Assembly: GCF_000019785.1 (NCBI RefSeq)
Contig: NC_010524.1
Location: 1,860,001-1,924,000, forward strand
DNA from: Leptothrix cholodnii SP-6
GTDB lineage: Bacteria > Pseudomonadota > Gammaproteobacteria > Burkholderiales > Burkholderiaceae_C
Direction: 5' to 3'
Length of the DNA stretch: 64,000 bases
Shown piece after piece: positions 16,862 through 26,125 of the stretch. The first letter of the stretch is position 1. Every line of letters starts with the position of its first letter. A program made the position numbers and the translations under genes. The notes under the pieces are model-generated. The model was not told the DNA's origin and searched no databases. It saw nothing but the letters and a program-made list of their open reading frames with translations.

Positions 16862-19800
16862 ATGGCCACGATCGTCACCTCCCTTACCACCGCGCAGGTT
16901 GCGGGCCTGTCGACCCAGTCGATCGCTGGCTTGAACACGGAGGACTTCGCAGCTTTCAGCAGCGAGCAGATTGCTGCCCTCAACTCCGCGCAGCTGGCCG
17001 CGATCGAGACCGCCGACCTGGAGGTGATCACCACCGAAGCGCTGGCCGGTCTTGAAACCAGCGACATCCGCGGCCTGACGACGCGCCAGATGCAGGCGCT
17101 CACCACCGATCAGATCGCGGCGTTGACGACGGCTCATTTCGCCGCCATGACCACCGCCCAGGTGGCCTCGCTCACCACCTCGCAGATCCAGGCGATCGAG
17201 ACCGACGACATCGCCGCCTTCACCACCGCCCAGGCGGCTGCGCTGTCGGCCGCCCAGGTGGCGGCGTTCTCGACCAGCCAGGTCGCGGCCCTCGAGACCC
17301 AGGACCTGCGGGCGATCAACACCACCGCCCTGCGTTCGCTCGGCACCGACGGCATCGACGCCTTGAGCACCGCCCAGGCGGCTGCGCTCAGCACCACCCA
17401 GGTGGCGGCGCTGACGACCGAACAGGTTCAGGCGATCGCCACCGACGATTTCGCCGCACTCACCTCGGCCCAGATCGGGGCGATCAGCACCATCCAGCTC
17501 GGTGTGCTGTCGACCAGCCAGGTCGAAGCCCTCACCACCGGCCAGATCGCCGGCCTGAGCACGCGCCAGGTCGCCGCGCTCAGCACCGACCAGGTGGTGG
17601 CCCTTGCCACCGACAACATCGCCGCACTCAGCTCCACGCAAGTGGCCGCGCTGAACACCGATCAGGCCGGCGCGCTCACCACCGAGCAGGTCCAGGCGAT
17701 CGAGACCCAGGACCTGCGTGCCCTCAAGACCACCGCCCTGCAGGCGCTGGGCACCGACGCGATCGACGCGCTCACCACCGCGCAGGTCGCGGCACTGAGC
17801 ACGGCCCAGGTCGCCTCCCTCACCACCACGCAGATCGAGGCGGTCGCGACCGACGACATCGCCGCGCTCACCACTGCCCAGGCCGCCGTGCTGGGGGCGG
17901 CCCAGATCGCGGTACTTGACACCAATCAGGTCCAGGCGCTGGAAACCACCGACCTGCGCGCCATCAACACCACGGCGCTGCGCTCGCTGAGCACCGACGG
18001 GATCGATGCCCTGACGACCGACCAGGCGGCGGCGCTGACCACCTCGCAAGTCGCGGCATTGACCACCGACCAGGTGCAGGCGATCGCCACCGACGACCTG
18101 GCCGCGCTCGGCACCACGCAGATCAACGCGCTGGGCACCAGCCAGATCGGTGCGCTGTCGACCGGCCAGATCGACGCGCTCGGCACCCAGCAGATGGCCG
18201 GCCTGAGCACCCGCCAGGTGGCCGCGCTGAGCACCGAGCAGGTCGAGGCCTTGCAGACCGCCAACATCGCCGCACTCAGTTCCACCCAGGCGGCCGCGCT
18301 GAGCTCCGCCCAGGTCGGTGCACTGACGACCGACCAGGTCCAGGCCCTCGAGACGCAGGACCTGCGCGCGATCAAGACCGCTGCGCTGCAAGGGCTGAGC
18401 ACCGACGGCGTCGAGGCCCTGACCACCGCGCAGGTCGTCGCGCTGAGCACCGCCCAGATCGCCGCGCTGACCACCGCACAGGTCGAAGCCATCGCCACCG
18501 ACGACATTGCCGTGCTCCAGACCAGCCAGGTCGCGGCCATCACGTCCACGCAGGTGCCGGCCCTGAGCACCGACCAGTTGCAGTCCATCACCACGCTGGA
18601 TGTGCGCGCGATGACGACCCGCACGCTGCAGGCGCTCGGCACCGACGCCATCGACGCGCTGACCACCGCACAGGCGGCGGCGCTGACCAGCGCGCAGATC
18701 GCGGCGCTGACGACCGCGCAAGTCGAGGCGATCGCCACCGACGACATCGCCGCGCTGACCAGCAGCCAGATCGGCGCCTTCACGACCACCCAGCTGGCGG
18801 CGGTCACCACGGCGCAGATCGAGGCGCTCGTGAGCGCCCAGATCGCCGGCCTGAACACCCGCCAGATCGCCGCGCTGAGCACCGACCAAGTCCAGGCGCT
18901 GGAGACCGACGACATCGCAGCCCTGAGCTCGACCCAGGCCGGCGCACTCGCGGCGACCCAGGTCGGTGCGCTGACGACCGACCAGGTCCAGGCCCTCGAG
19001 ACGGCCGACCTGCGCGCCCTCAAGACCACCGCCCTGCAGGCGCTGAGCACCGACGCCATCGACGCGCTGACCACCGCGCAGGCGGCGGCGCTGACCAGCG
19101 CGCAGATCGCCGCGCTGACGACCGCGCAAGTCGAGGCGATCGCCACCGACGACATCGCCGCGCTGACCAGCAGCCAGATCGGCGCCTTCACGACCACCCA
19201 GCTGGCGGCGGTCACCACGGCGCAGATCGAGGCGCTCGTGAGCGCCCAGATCGCCGGCCTGAACACCCGCCAGATCGCCGCACTGAGCACCGACCAGGTC
19301 CAGGCGCTGGAGACCGACGACATCGCGGCCCTGAGCTCGACCCAGGCCGGCGCACTCGCGGCGACCCAGGTCGGTGCGCTGACGACCGACCAGGTCCAGG
19401 CACTGGAAACCGCGGACCTGCGCGCCCTCAAGACCACCGCCCTGCAGGCGCTCGGCACCGACGGCATCGACGCGCTCACCACGGCGCAGATGGCGGCACT
19501 GACCAGCGCGCAGATCGCCGCGCTGACGACCGCGCAGGTCGAGGCCATCGCCACCGACGACCTCGCCGCGCTGACCACCACGCAGGCCGCCGCCCTGAGC
19601 TCGACCCAGGTCGGCGCGCTGACGACCGACCAGGTCCAGGCACTGGAAACCGCCGACCTGCGTGCCCTCAAGACCACCGCCCTGCAGGCGCTGAGCACCG
19701 ACGCCATCGACGCGCTGACCACCGCGCAGGCGGCGGCGCTGACCAGCGCGCAGATCGCCGCGCTGACGACCGCGCAAGTCGAGGCGATCGCCACCGACGA

Positions 19801-22291
19801 CATCGCCGCGCTGACCAGCAGCCAGATCGGCGCCTTCACGACCACCCAGCTGGCGGCGGTCACCACGGCGCAGATCGAGGCGCTCGTGAGCGCCCAGATC
19901 GCCGGCCTGAACACCCGCCAGATCGCCGCACTGAGCACCGACCAGGTCCAGGCGCTGGAGACCGACGACATCGCGGCCCTGAGCTCGACCCAGGCCGGCG
20001 CACTCGCGGCGACCCAGGTCGGTGCGCTGACGACCGACCAGGTCCAGGCACTGGAAACCGCGGACCTGCGCGCCCTCAAGACCACCGCCCTGCAGGCGCT
20101 CGGCACCGACGGCATCGACGCGCTCACCACGGCGCAGATGGCGGCACTGACCAGCGCGCAGATCGCCGCGCTGACGACCGCGCAGGTCGAGGCCATCGCC
20201 ACCGACGACCTCGCCGCGCTGACCACCACGCAGGCCGCCGCCCTGAGCTCGACCCAGGTCGGCGCGCTGACGACCGACCAGGTCCAGGCACTGGAAACCG
20301 CCGACCTGCGTGCCCTCAAGACCACCGCCCTGCAGGCGCTGAGCACCGACGCCATCGACGCGCTGACCACCGCGCAGGCGGCGGCGCTGACCAGCGCGCA
20401 GATCGCGGCGCTGACGACCGCGCAAGTCGAGGCCATCGCCACCGACGACATCGCCGCGCTGACCAGCAGCCAGATCGGCGCCTTCACGACCACCCAGCTG
20501 GCGGCGGTCACCACGGCGCAGATCGAGGCGCTCGTGAGCGCCCAGATCGCCGGCCTGAACACCCGCCAGATCGCCGCGCTGAGCACCGACCAGGTCCAGG
20601 CGCTGGAGACCGACGACATCGCAGCCCTGAGCTCGACCCAGGCCGGCGCACTCGCGGCGACCCAGGTCGGTGCCTTGACGACCGACCAGGTCCAGGCGCT
20701 GGAGACGGCTGACCTGCGTGCCCTCAAGACCACCGCCCTGCAGGCGCTCGGCACCGACGGCATCGACGCGCTCACCACCGCGCAGATGGCGGCGCTGACC
20801 AGCGCGCAGATCGCGGCACTGACGACCGCGCAAGTCGAGGCCATCGCCACCGACGACCTCGCCGCGCTGACCACCACGCAGGCCAACGCCCTGAGCTCGA
20901 CCCAGGTCGGTGCGCTGACGACCGACCAGGTCCAGGCGCTGGAGACGGCTGACCTGGCGGCCTTCAAGACCACGACCCTGCGTGGCTTGACCACCGAGGC
21001 GATCGAGGCGCTGACCTCCGATCAGGTCGCGGCATTGACGTCGACGCAGATCGCGGCGCTGACCACCGAGCAGGTGCAGGCCATCGAGACCGACGACTTC
21101 GCGGCGCTGACGACGGCGCAGGTGGCGGCCTTCACCACCAGCCAGATCAGTGCCCTCAGCACCGAGCAGATCGTGGCCTTCGATACCGCCGATGTGGAGG
21201 CGCTGACGACCGCGCAGTTGCGGGCACTGAGCACCGAGCAGATCCAGGCGCTGGAGACGAGCGACGTCGCGGCCATCACGACCAGCGATTTCGCGTCGCT
21301 CGGTACCACGCAGATCGAAGCATTCGGCACCGAGCAGATCCAGGCTCTGACGACCGAGCAGATCGCCGCCTTCACCACCTCGCAGGCGGCGGCGCTGACC
21401 ACCGACGCGATCGTGGCGCTGACCACCGATCAGGTGGTGGCGCTGCAGACGAGCGACATCGCGGCGATGTCGATGACGCAGGTCTCGGCCTTCGAGACCA
21501 GCGACATCGCGGTGATGAGCGCGGCCCAGATCGACTCGATGATCGGCGCCACGCCGCTGGTGCTCGACCTCAACGGCGACGGCGTGCAGACGCTGGCGGC
21601 CGCGGACGGCGTGCAGTTCGACATCAACGCCACCGGGCAGAGCGCGCAGGTCGGCTGGGCCTCGGCGCAGGACGGCCTGCTGGTGCGTGACCTGAACGCC
21701 GACGGCCAGGTCAACGACGGCCGCGAGCTGTTCGGTGGCGGCACCGAACTGGCCAGCGGCCAGCGCGCCGGCACCGGCTACGCCGCCCTGGCCGACCTGG
21801 ACAGCAACCGCGACGGCAGCATCAGCGCAGCCGACGCCGCGTTCAAGGAACTGCAGGTCTGGGTCGACGCCGACAGCGACGGCCTGGCCGATCTCGGCGA
21901 ACTGCGCACGCTGGCCGACCTGGGCATCGTGTCGATGGATCTGGGCGCGCAGCTGGGCACGACGCTGGACAACGGCAACCTGCTGGGCCTGACGTCGAGC
22001 TACCAGACTGCCGACGGCAGCAGCCACCAGATGGCCGACGTCTGGTTCGCCAAGCAGGCGGATGCGGCCAGCGGTGCGGCCGCAGCGGCCACCACCGCGC
22101 CGGTGGCCCTGGGCGACGTGCTTGCCGACGCACCGGGCGCCTTGATCGGGCAGGAGCCGATCGACCCGGCGTTGCCGCCGGCCGGCGCCGGCCTGGCCGT
22201 CGACGCCCAGGCCCAGGCCGATGCCGTCGCGGTATTCGCGCAGAACAACCTGGCGCTCGACGAGCTGCTGCGCAATCAGCCACTGATCTGA
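16862..22291 (+). CDS. Giant octapeptide-repeat protein with Ca-binding C-terminal domain, likely type I secretion substrate
   Basis: The product has 1809 residues. After five residues it consists of 194 consecutive octapeptides of the form [A/Q/E/D/G/R]-A-L-[TSE]-T-x-[Q/D]-[V/I/L] (residues 6-1557) without one insertion or deletion. It then changes to a non-repetitive C-terminal domain (1558-1809) with DxNxDG-type Ca-binding loops: LDLNGDGVQT, DLNADGQVNDGRELFGG, DLDSNRDGSISAAD and DADSDGLADLGEL. Such domains are common at the C-terminus of large type I secretion substrates. There is no Sec signal peptide and no Cys. Thr and Ser are very abundant, mostly at repeat positions 4-5. Downstream genes include an intact OGT-type glycosyltransferase and a complete type I secretion ABC/HlyD pair. 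The function, perhaps adhesin, sheath or matrix component, is inferred; no family is recognised for the repeats. Confidence 0.85.
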   Translation: MATIVTSLTTAQVAGLSTQSIAGLNTEDFAAFSSEQIAALNSAQLAAIETADLEVITTEALAGLETSDIRGLTTRQMQALTTDQIAALTTAHFAAMTTAQVASLTTSQIQAIETDDIAAFTTAQAAALSAAQVAAFSTSQVAALETQDLRAINTTALRSLGTDGIDALSTAQAAALSTTQVAALTTEQVQAIATDDFAALTSAQIGAISTIQLGVLSTSQVEALTTGQIAGLSTRQVAALSTDQVVALATDNIAALSSTQVAALNTDQAGALTTEQVQAIETQDLRALKTTALQALGTDAIDALTTAQVAALSTAQVASLTTTQIEAVATDDIAALTTAQAAVLGAAQIAVLDTNQVQALETTDLRAINTTALRSLSTDGIDALTTDQAAALTTSQVAALTTDQVQAIATDDLAALGTTQINALGTSQIGALSTGQIDALGTQQMAGLSTRQVAALSTEQVEALQTANIAALSSTQAAALSSAQVGALTTDQVQALETQDLRAIKTAALQGLSTDGVEALTTAQVVALSTAQIAALTTAQVEAIATDDIAVLQTSQVAAITSTQVPALSTDQLQSITTLDVRAMTTRTLQALGTDAIDALTTAQAAALTSAQIAALTTAQVEAIATDDIAALTSSQIGAFTTTQLAAVTTAQIEALVSAQIAGLNTRQIAALSTDQVQALETDDIAALSSTQAGALAATQVGALTTDQVQALETADLRALKTTALQALSTDAIDALTTAQAAALTSAQIAALTTAQVEAIATDDIAALTSSQIGAFTTTQLAAVTTAQIEALVSAQIAGLNTRQIAALSTDQVQALETDDIAALSSTQAGALAATQVGALTTDQVQALETADLRALKTTALQALGTDGIDALTTAQMAALTSAQIAALTTAQVEAIATDDLAALTTTQAAALSSTQVGALTTDQVQALETADLRALKTTALQALSTDAIDALTTAQAAALTSAQIAALTTAQVEAIATDDIAALTSSQIGAFTTTQLAAVTTAQIEALVSAQIAGLNTRQIAALSTDQVQALETDDIAALSSTQAGALAATQVGALTTDQVQALETADLRALKTTALQALGTDGIDALTTAQMAALTSAQIAALTTAQVEAIATDDLAALTTTQAAALSSTQVGALTTDQVQALETADLRALKTTALQALSTDAIDALTTAQAAALTSAQIAALTTAQVEAIATDDIAALTSSQIGAFTTTQLAAVTTAQIEALVSAQIAGLNTRQIAALSTDQVQALETDDIAALSSTQAGALAATQVGALTTDQVQALETADLRALKTTALQALGTDGIDALTTAQMAALTSAQIAALTTAQVEAIATDDLAALTTTQANALSSTQVGALTTDQVQALETADLAAFKTTTLRGLTTEAIEALTSDQVAALTSTQIAALTTEQVQAIETDDFAALTTAQVAAFTTSQISALSTEQIVAFDTADVEALTTAQLRALSTEQIQALETSDVAAITTSDFASLGTTQIEAFGTEQIQALTTEQIAAFTTSQAAALTTDAIVALTTDQVVALQTSDIAAMSMTQVSAFETSDIAVMSAAQIDSMIGATPLVLDLNGDGVQTLAAADGVQFDINATGQSAQVGWASAQDGLLVRDLNADGQVNDGRELFGGGTELASGQRAGTGYAALADLDSNRDGSISAADAAFKELQVWVDADSDGLADLGELRTLADLGIVSMDLGAQLGTTLDNGNLLGLTSSYQTADGSSHQMADVWFAKQADAASGAAAAATTAPVALGDVLADAPGALIGQEPIDPALPPAGAGLAVDAQAQADAVAVFAQNNLALDELLRNQPLI
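16877..21532 (+). repeat. 194 in-frame octapeptide (24 bp) repeats
   Basis: The region is 4656 bp, exactly 194 times 24 bp. Hydrophobic residues fall at positions 3 and 8, Ala at position 2 and Thr at position 5 of each octapeptide. Examples are AALTTAQV, QALETDDI and RALKTTAL. A marker octapeptide of the RALKTTAL type recurs at repeats 19, 36, 46, 63, 73, 90, 107, 117, 134, 144, 161 and 171. The spacing therefore alternates 17 and 10 repeats, with one missing 10-unit between 90 and 107. Confidence 0.95.
19013..20956 (+). repeat. Three near-identical tandem 648 bp units
   Basis: Units 19013-19660, 19661-20308 and 20309-20956 each hold 27 octapeptides (17 plus 10) and are nearly identical at the DNA level, differing at a few mostly synonymous positions. 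Part of the unit (about 408 bp) is also present just upstream from about 18605. The identity indicates recent tandem duplication, in contrast to the more diverged repeats before 18600 and after 20956. Confidence 0.92.
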
Positions 22292-22297
22292 CGCCCG

Positions 22298-22322
22298 GGG
22301 GAAAACTGAACCGGTTTTCCCC
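22298..22322 (+). terminator. Hairpin after the giant repeat gene
   Basis: GGGGAAAAC (22298-22306) pairs perfectly with GTTTTCCCC (22314-22322) across a seven-base loop, seven bases after the stop codon. No T-run follows (GTTGCTTTCC). It may be a weak or Rho-assisted terminator, or an mRNA-stabilising hairpin between the abundant repeat mRNA and the downstream modification genes. Confidence 0.5.
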
Positions 22323-22405
22323 GTTGCTTTCCCGCTTGGGTGCCCGGCCTGGCCGGGCACCATCTCTTCATCGTTTTGGCACTTCGGTGCGATGGAGAGC
22401 AGGGC

Positions 22406-24349
22406 ATGGTCCAAGCGGCGCAAGCGGTCGTCACGGGTGTCGAGCAGGAGCCACCGGCAGCCCCGGCCCGGCCGGTGGTCGACCGCGCCCTGCTGATCCA
22501 GGGCATCGAGCTGCAGAACCAGGGTCAGCTCGACCCGGCGCAGCGCATCTTCGAGCTCTACCTCGACCACCATCCGGCTGATCCTGCGGCGCTCTATTCG
22601 CTGGCGGTGATCCTGCTCAAGCGACCCGAGTCCGGCAAGGCGCGGGCGCTGCTCGACCGTGCCGTGCAACTGGCACCGCACTTCGCGCCGCTGTGGTTCG
22701 CGCACGGCACCGCGCTGCAAGGCGCGGGCGAGCGCGAAGCGGCGTTGCAGAGCCTCGACCGCGCGCTGGCCATCCAGCCCGACTACACCGAGGTGCTGAT
22801 CAACTCCGGCGTGCTGCTGCGCGAGTTGCTGCGCCACGCCGAGGCGCTGCAGCGTTTTCAGCGTGTGCTTGAGATCAAGCCGCAGCACGAGACCGCGCTG
22901 GCCAACTGCGCCGTGCTGCTGACCGATTTCAAGCGCAGCGAAGAGGCCACCGCGATGTTCGAGCGCCTGCTCGCCATCAACCCCGATTACGACTACGGCC
23001 TGGGCATGCTCTGCTACGAGCGCCTGCACCGCTGCGACTGGACCGATTTCGACGCCAGCGCCGACGCCATCCTGGCCGGCGTGCGCGAGGGCCGGCGCAG
23101 CAGCAAGTCGCTTGCCGTGATGGCCTTGAGCGACTCTGCCGCCGACCACCAGACCTGCGCCCGCACCTTTTCCGCGCACCGCTATCCGCCCAGCGCCCAG
23201 CCGCTGTGGCGCGGCGAGCGCTACCGGCACGACCGCATCCGCATCGCCTACGTCTCGCCGGACCTGCGCGAGCACCCGGTGGGCCACCTGATGGCGGGCA
23301 TCTTCGAGCGCCACGACAAGAACCGCTTCGAGACCATCGCGATCTCGCTGGGCATCGACGACGGCAGCCGGCTGCGCTCGCGCATGCTGGCGAGCTTCGA
23401 CCACTTCATCGACGCGCGGCTGATGGGTTCGCGCCAGATCGCCAGCAGGATGCGCGAGATGGAGGTCGACATCGCCATCGACCTGGCCGGCTACACCGCC
23501 GACTCGCGCAGCGAGATCTTCGCCGAGCGGCCCGCGCCGGCGCAGGTCAACTACCTCGGCTACCCCGGCACGCTGGGTAACGGCTACATGGACTACATCG
23601 TGGCCGACCGCCACGTGATCCCGCCCGAACACCAGGGCTTCTACGACGAGCGGGTGGTCTACCTGCCCGACAACTACCTGCCCGCCGCGTCGGGCGTGCA
23701 GATCGCCGAACGCACGCCCAGCCGCACCGAATGCGGCCTGCCCGAGAGCGGGCTGGTGTTCTGCTCGTTCAACCACGACTACAAGATCTCGCCGCACATC
23801 TTCGCGGCCTGGATGCGCATCCTCGCCGCCACGCCGGGCAGCGTCCTGTGGCTGATGTCGCGCGGCGCCGCCTCGCAGCGCAACCTGCGCGCGGCCGCAC
23901 AGGCGCAGGGCGTGGCGCCCGAGCGGCTGGTATTTGCGCAGCGCGTGCCGCGGGTCGAAGACCACCTGGCGCGATACCGTCAGGCCGACCTGTTCCTGGA
24001 CACCCATCCCTACAACGCCCACACCACCGCCGCCGACGCGCTGCTGGCCGGCCTGCCGGTGCTGACCTACAGCGGCAACGCCTTTCCGGCACGCGTGGCC
24101 GGCAGCCTGCTGCACGCGGCGGGCCTGCCCGATCTGGTCACGCACAGCCTGTCCGACTACGAGGCGCTGGCCGTGCGCCTGGCGCAGCAGCCCGCGCTGC
24201 TGGCCGACTGCAAGGCCCGGCTGGCGGCACAGCGCGAGCGCTGTGCGCTGCTCGATGCCGACGGCTTCACGCGCAACCTCGAGGCGATCTACATCGCGAT
24301 GTGGCGCAACAGCCAGCTCGGCGGTGTGCGCGACGCGCTCGGTGCTTGA
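22406..24349 (+). CDS. TPR-containing O-linked N-acetylglucosamine transferase, SPINDLY/OGT type (GT41)
   Basis: The product has 647 residues; the ATG at 22406 follows GGAGAG (22394-22399). Residues about 26-200 are tetratricopeptide repeats. From 276 the GT41 catalytic fold begins, with IRIAYVSPDLREHPVGHLM (conserved His 290), DIAIDLAGYTADSR (355-368), QVNYLGYPGTLG (380-391), FCSFNHDYKISP (452-463, with the donor-binding Lys 460), NAHTTAADALLAGLPVLT (537-554) and GNAFPARVAGSLL. All family landmarks are present, so an active enzyme is likely. The family attaches GlcNAc or fucose to Ser/Thr of cytoplasmic proteins. It follows the Thr/Ser-rich repeat protein by 114 bp, which makes that protein the obvious substrate candidate. 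Sugar and target are inferred. Confidence 0.9.
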   Translation: MVQAAQAVVTGVEQEPPAAPARPVVDRALLIQGIELQNQGQLDPAQRIFELYLDHHPADPAALYSLAVILLKRPESGKARALLDRAVQLAPHFAPLWFAHGTALQGAGEREAALQSLDRALAIQPDYTEVLINSGVLLRELLRHAEALQRFQRVLEIKPQHETALANCAVLLTDFKRSEEATAMFERLLAINPDYDYGLGMLCYERLHRCDWTDFDASADAILAGVREGRRSSKSLAVMALSDSAADHQTCARTFSAHRYPPSAQPLWRGERYRHDRIRIAYVSPDLREHPVGHLMAGIFERHDKNRFETIAISLGIDDGSRLRSRMLASFDHFIDARLMGSRQIASRMREMEVDIAIDLAGYTADSRSEIFAERPAPAQVNYLGYPGTLGNGYMDYIVADRHVIPPEHQGFYDERVVYLPDNYLPAASGVQIAERTPSRTECGLPESGLVFCSFNHDYKISPHIFAAWMRILAATPGSVLWLMSRGAASQRNLRAAAQAQGVAPERLVFAQRVPRVEDHLARYRQADLFLDTHPYNAHTTAADALLAGLPVLTYSGNAFPARVAGSLLHAAGLPDLVTHSLSDYEALAVRLAQQPALLADCKARLAAQRERCALLDADGFTRNLEAIYIAMWRNSQLGGVRDALGA

Positions 24350-24428
24350 ATCCTGATCCGATCCTGATCTGATACGCCTGCCGACCCGCCTCGCGCGGTC
24401 GCCGACCATCCAACCCCACGGAGTTTTC

Positions 24429-25187
24429 ATGTCCTTTGCGAGCATCAACGAGATCCACCGCCGCAAGACCGGCAAGGTCAGCGACAAGTGGGCGTCCTAC
24501 CTGCCGTACTACGACCAGCTGTTCGCACCGCTGCGCGAGCAGCCGATCCAGCTGCTGGAAATCGGCGTGCAGAACGGCGGCTCGCTCGAGACCTGGGCCG
24601 AATACTTCGGTGCCGCGACGACGCTGATCGGCTGCGACATCGACCCCAAGTGCGCCGGCCTGCGCTACACCGACCCGCGGGTGCAGATCGTGGTGGGCGA
24701 CGCCAACCAGCGCCCGGCCTTCCAGGCCATCACCGCCATCACGACCGCGCTCGACGTGGTGATCGACGACGGCTCGCACGTCTCGCGCGATGTCATCAAC
24801 TCCTTCATCAACTACTTCCCGCTGCTGCAGCCCGGCGGCATCTACGTGGTCGAGGACGCGCACTGCCTCTACATGGATGCCTACGGTGGCGGCGTGCTCA
24901 ACGAGTACGGCGCCTATGCCTTCTTCAAGCGCCTGGTCGACATCGTCAGCTTCGAGTTCTGGGAGAACGACCTGGGCATCGCGCCGTTCCTGCGCACCTT
25001 CTTCGAGGCGCGTGCCGTGCCGGCCTTCATCGGGCAGGGTTGGATCGAATCGGTGGAGTTCCGCAACTCGATCATCACCATCCGCAAGGCTCAGTCGCCC
25101 ACGCACAAGAAGCTCGGCGAGCGCCTGACGGTGGGCGACCAGACGCTGGTGCAGGACTGGGGCGGCAACCGCCCGGGCGCGGCCTGA
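24429..25187 (+). CDS. Class I SAM-dependent methyltransferase, cephalosporin hydroxylase-like group
   Basis: This is a 252-residue protein with the SAM-binding Rossmann motif LLEIGVQNGGSLETWAEYF near residues 39-57, IGCDIDPKC after it, and VVIDDGSHVSRDVINSF near 110. That arrangement is seen in sugar or small-molecule O-methyltransferases such as the CmcI/rhamnosyl O-methyltransferase group. The ATG follows GGAG at 24420-24423. It lies 79 bp after the OGT gene and is transcribed with it. Methylation of the glycan on the neighbouring repeat protein, or of an O-sugar, would fit. The substrate is not visible in the sequence. Confidence 0.8.
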   Translation: MSFASINEIHRRKTGKVSDKWASYLPYYDQLFAPLREQPIQLLEIGVQNGGSLETWAEYFGAATTLIGCDIDPKCAGLRYTDPRVQIVVGDANQRPAFQAITAITTALDVVIDDGSHVSRDVINSFINYFPLLQPGGIYVVEDAHCLYMDAYGGGVLNEYGAYAFFKRLVDIVSFEFWENDLGIAPFLRTFFEARAVPAFIGQGWIESVEFRNSIITIRKAQSPTHKKLGERLTVGDQTLVQDWGGNRPGAA

Positions 25188-25271
25188 CTGGCCGGTCGGC
25201 GCCGAACAGTCGGGCGAAGCGGCGTTTTCTTGAGGCTTTGCCCCAGCCTGCGGCATGAAAGACTGCCCGAC

Positions 25272-26084
25272 ATGAACCACACGGCCGTCGTCATCCCGAT
25301 CTACCAGCGCGAGCTCCCGGCGCTGGACCAGCTCTCGCTCGATCATTCGCTGCCGCTGCTGCGCGGGCGTGACGTCTGTTTCATCGCGCCGCACGGGCTC
25401 GACGCCGGCTATTACGCCGAGCGCTACCCGGGCGTGCCGGTGCTGCGCTTTGCCGATCACTACTTCGCGTCGGTCAAGGGCTACAACCTGCTGATGCTGT
25501 CGCCGGACTTCTACCGGCAGTTCGCCGACCACACCTTCATGCTCGTGCTGCAGACCGATGCGGTGCTGCTGCGCGACGACCTCGATCACTGGGCCGCCCA
25601 GCCCTTCGACTATGTCGGCGCACCCTGGCCCGACGGCATCGAGGTGATGGTGCAGGTCGACCGTTTCGCCGACGGCCACGGCAAGAAGGTGCGCGCGCAC
25701 GTCGGCAACGGCGGGCTCAGCCTGCGGCGCATCGACAAGTGCATCGGCCTGCTCGACGAGTTTCCGCAGGCACTCGGCCTGTTTCGCCACAGCGGATCCA
25801 ACGAGGACATCTACTTCGCGCTGATGGGCCTGCTGTCGCGCGATTTCGTGCTGCCCAACGAGATCGAGGCCTCCACCTTCGCGATGGAGCTCAAGCCCTC
25901 GCACTACCTGCATGCCAACGGCGGCTGCTGGCCGATGGGGGGGCACGCCTGGTGGAAGTACGAGCCGGCGTTCTGGGCGCCGCGTCTGCAGGGCGTGCCG
26001 GTGCTCGACGTGCCGGCCCTGGCAAGCGCGCCGCGGCGCAGCGGCGCGAGCAGCGCCGAACGAGCCCTCGCGCCGACCTGCTGA
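25272..26084 (+). CDS. DUF5672-like protein, probable glycosyltransferase-related
   Basis: The product has 270 residues from the ATG at 25272; an upstream in-frame start at 25230 is possible. The sequence TAVVIPIYQRELPALDQLSLDHSL, FADHTFMLVLQTDAVLLRDDLDHW (a DxD-like acidic patch near residues 95-110), FDYVGAPWPDG and VGNGGLSLRRIDKCIGLL follow the pattern of DUF5672 proteins, which occur in polysaccharide and glycosylation loci. NGGLSLR resembles a glycosyltransferase acceptor loop. It sits between the methyltransferase and the secretion genes on the same strand. A role in extending or modifying the glycan is plausible but unproven. Confidence 0.7.
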   Translation: MNHTAVVIPIYQRELPALDQLSLDHSLPLLRGRDVCFIAPHGLDAGYYAERYPGVPVLRFADHYFASVKGYNLLMLSPDFYRQFADHTFMLVLQTDAVLLRDDLDHWAAQPFDYVGAPWPDGIEVMVQVDRFADGHGKKVRAHVGNGGLSLRRIDKCIGLLDEFPQALGLFRHSGSNEDIYFALMGLLSRDFVLPNEIEASTFAMELKPSHYLHANGGCWPMGGHAWWKYEPAFWAPRLQGVPVLDVPALASAPRRSGASSAERALAPTC

Positions 26085-26125
26085 ACGGCCGTGCTTTCCT
26101 GATCCGCTGACCCACAGGCACCTGA

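Noticed and set aside
16877..21532. CRISPR array or satellite DNA
   Set aside because: The repeats are in frame, code for a constant octapeptide pattern and vary mostly at synonymous positions; there are no spacers.
16763..24487. A minus-strand reading frame of 2574 codons opposite the giant repeat protein, and another of 1022 codons at 17926-20994
   Set aside because: The 24 bp period and the GC-rich codon choice of the sense gene keep antisense frames free of stops. The composition (RRGDL- and VSAAT-type repeats) is the mirror of the sense repeats, and no ribosome-binding site or domain supports them.
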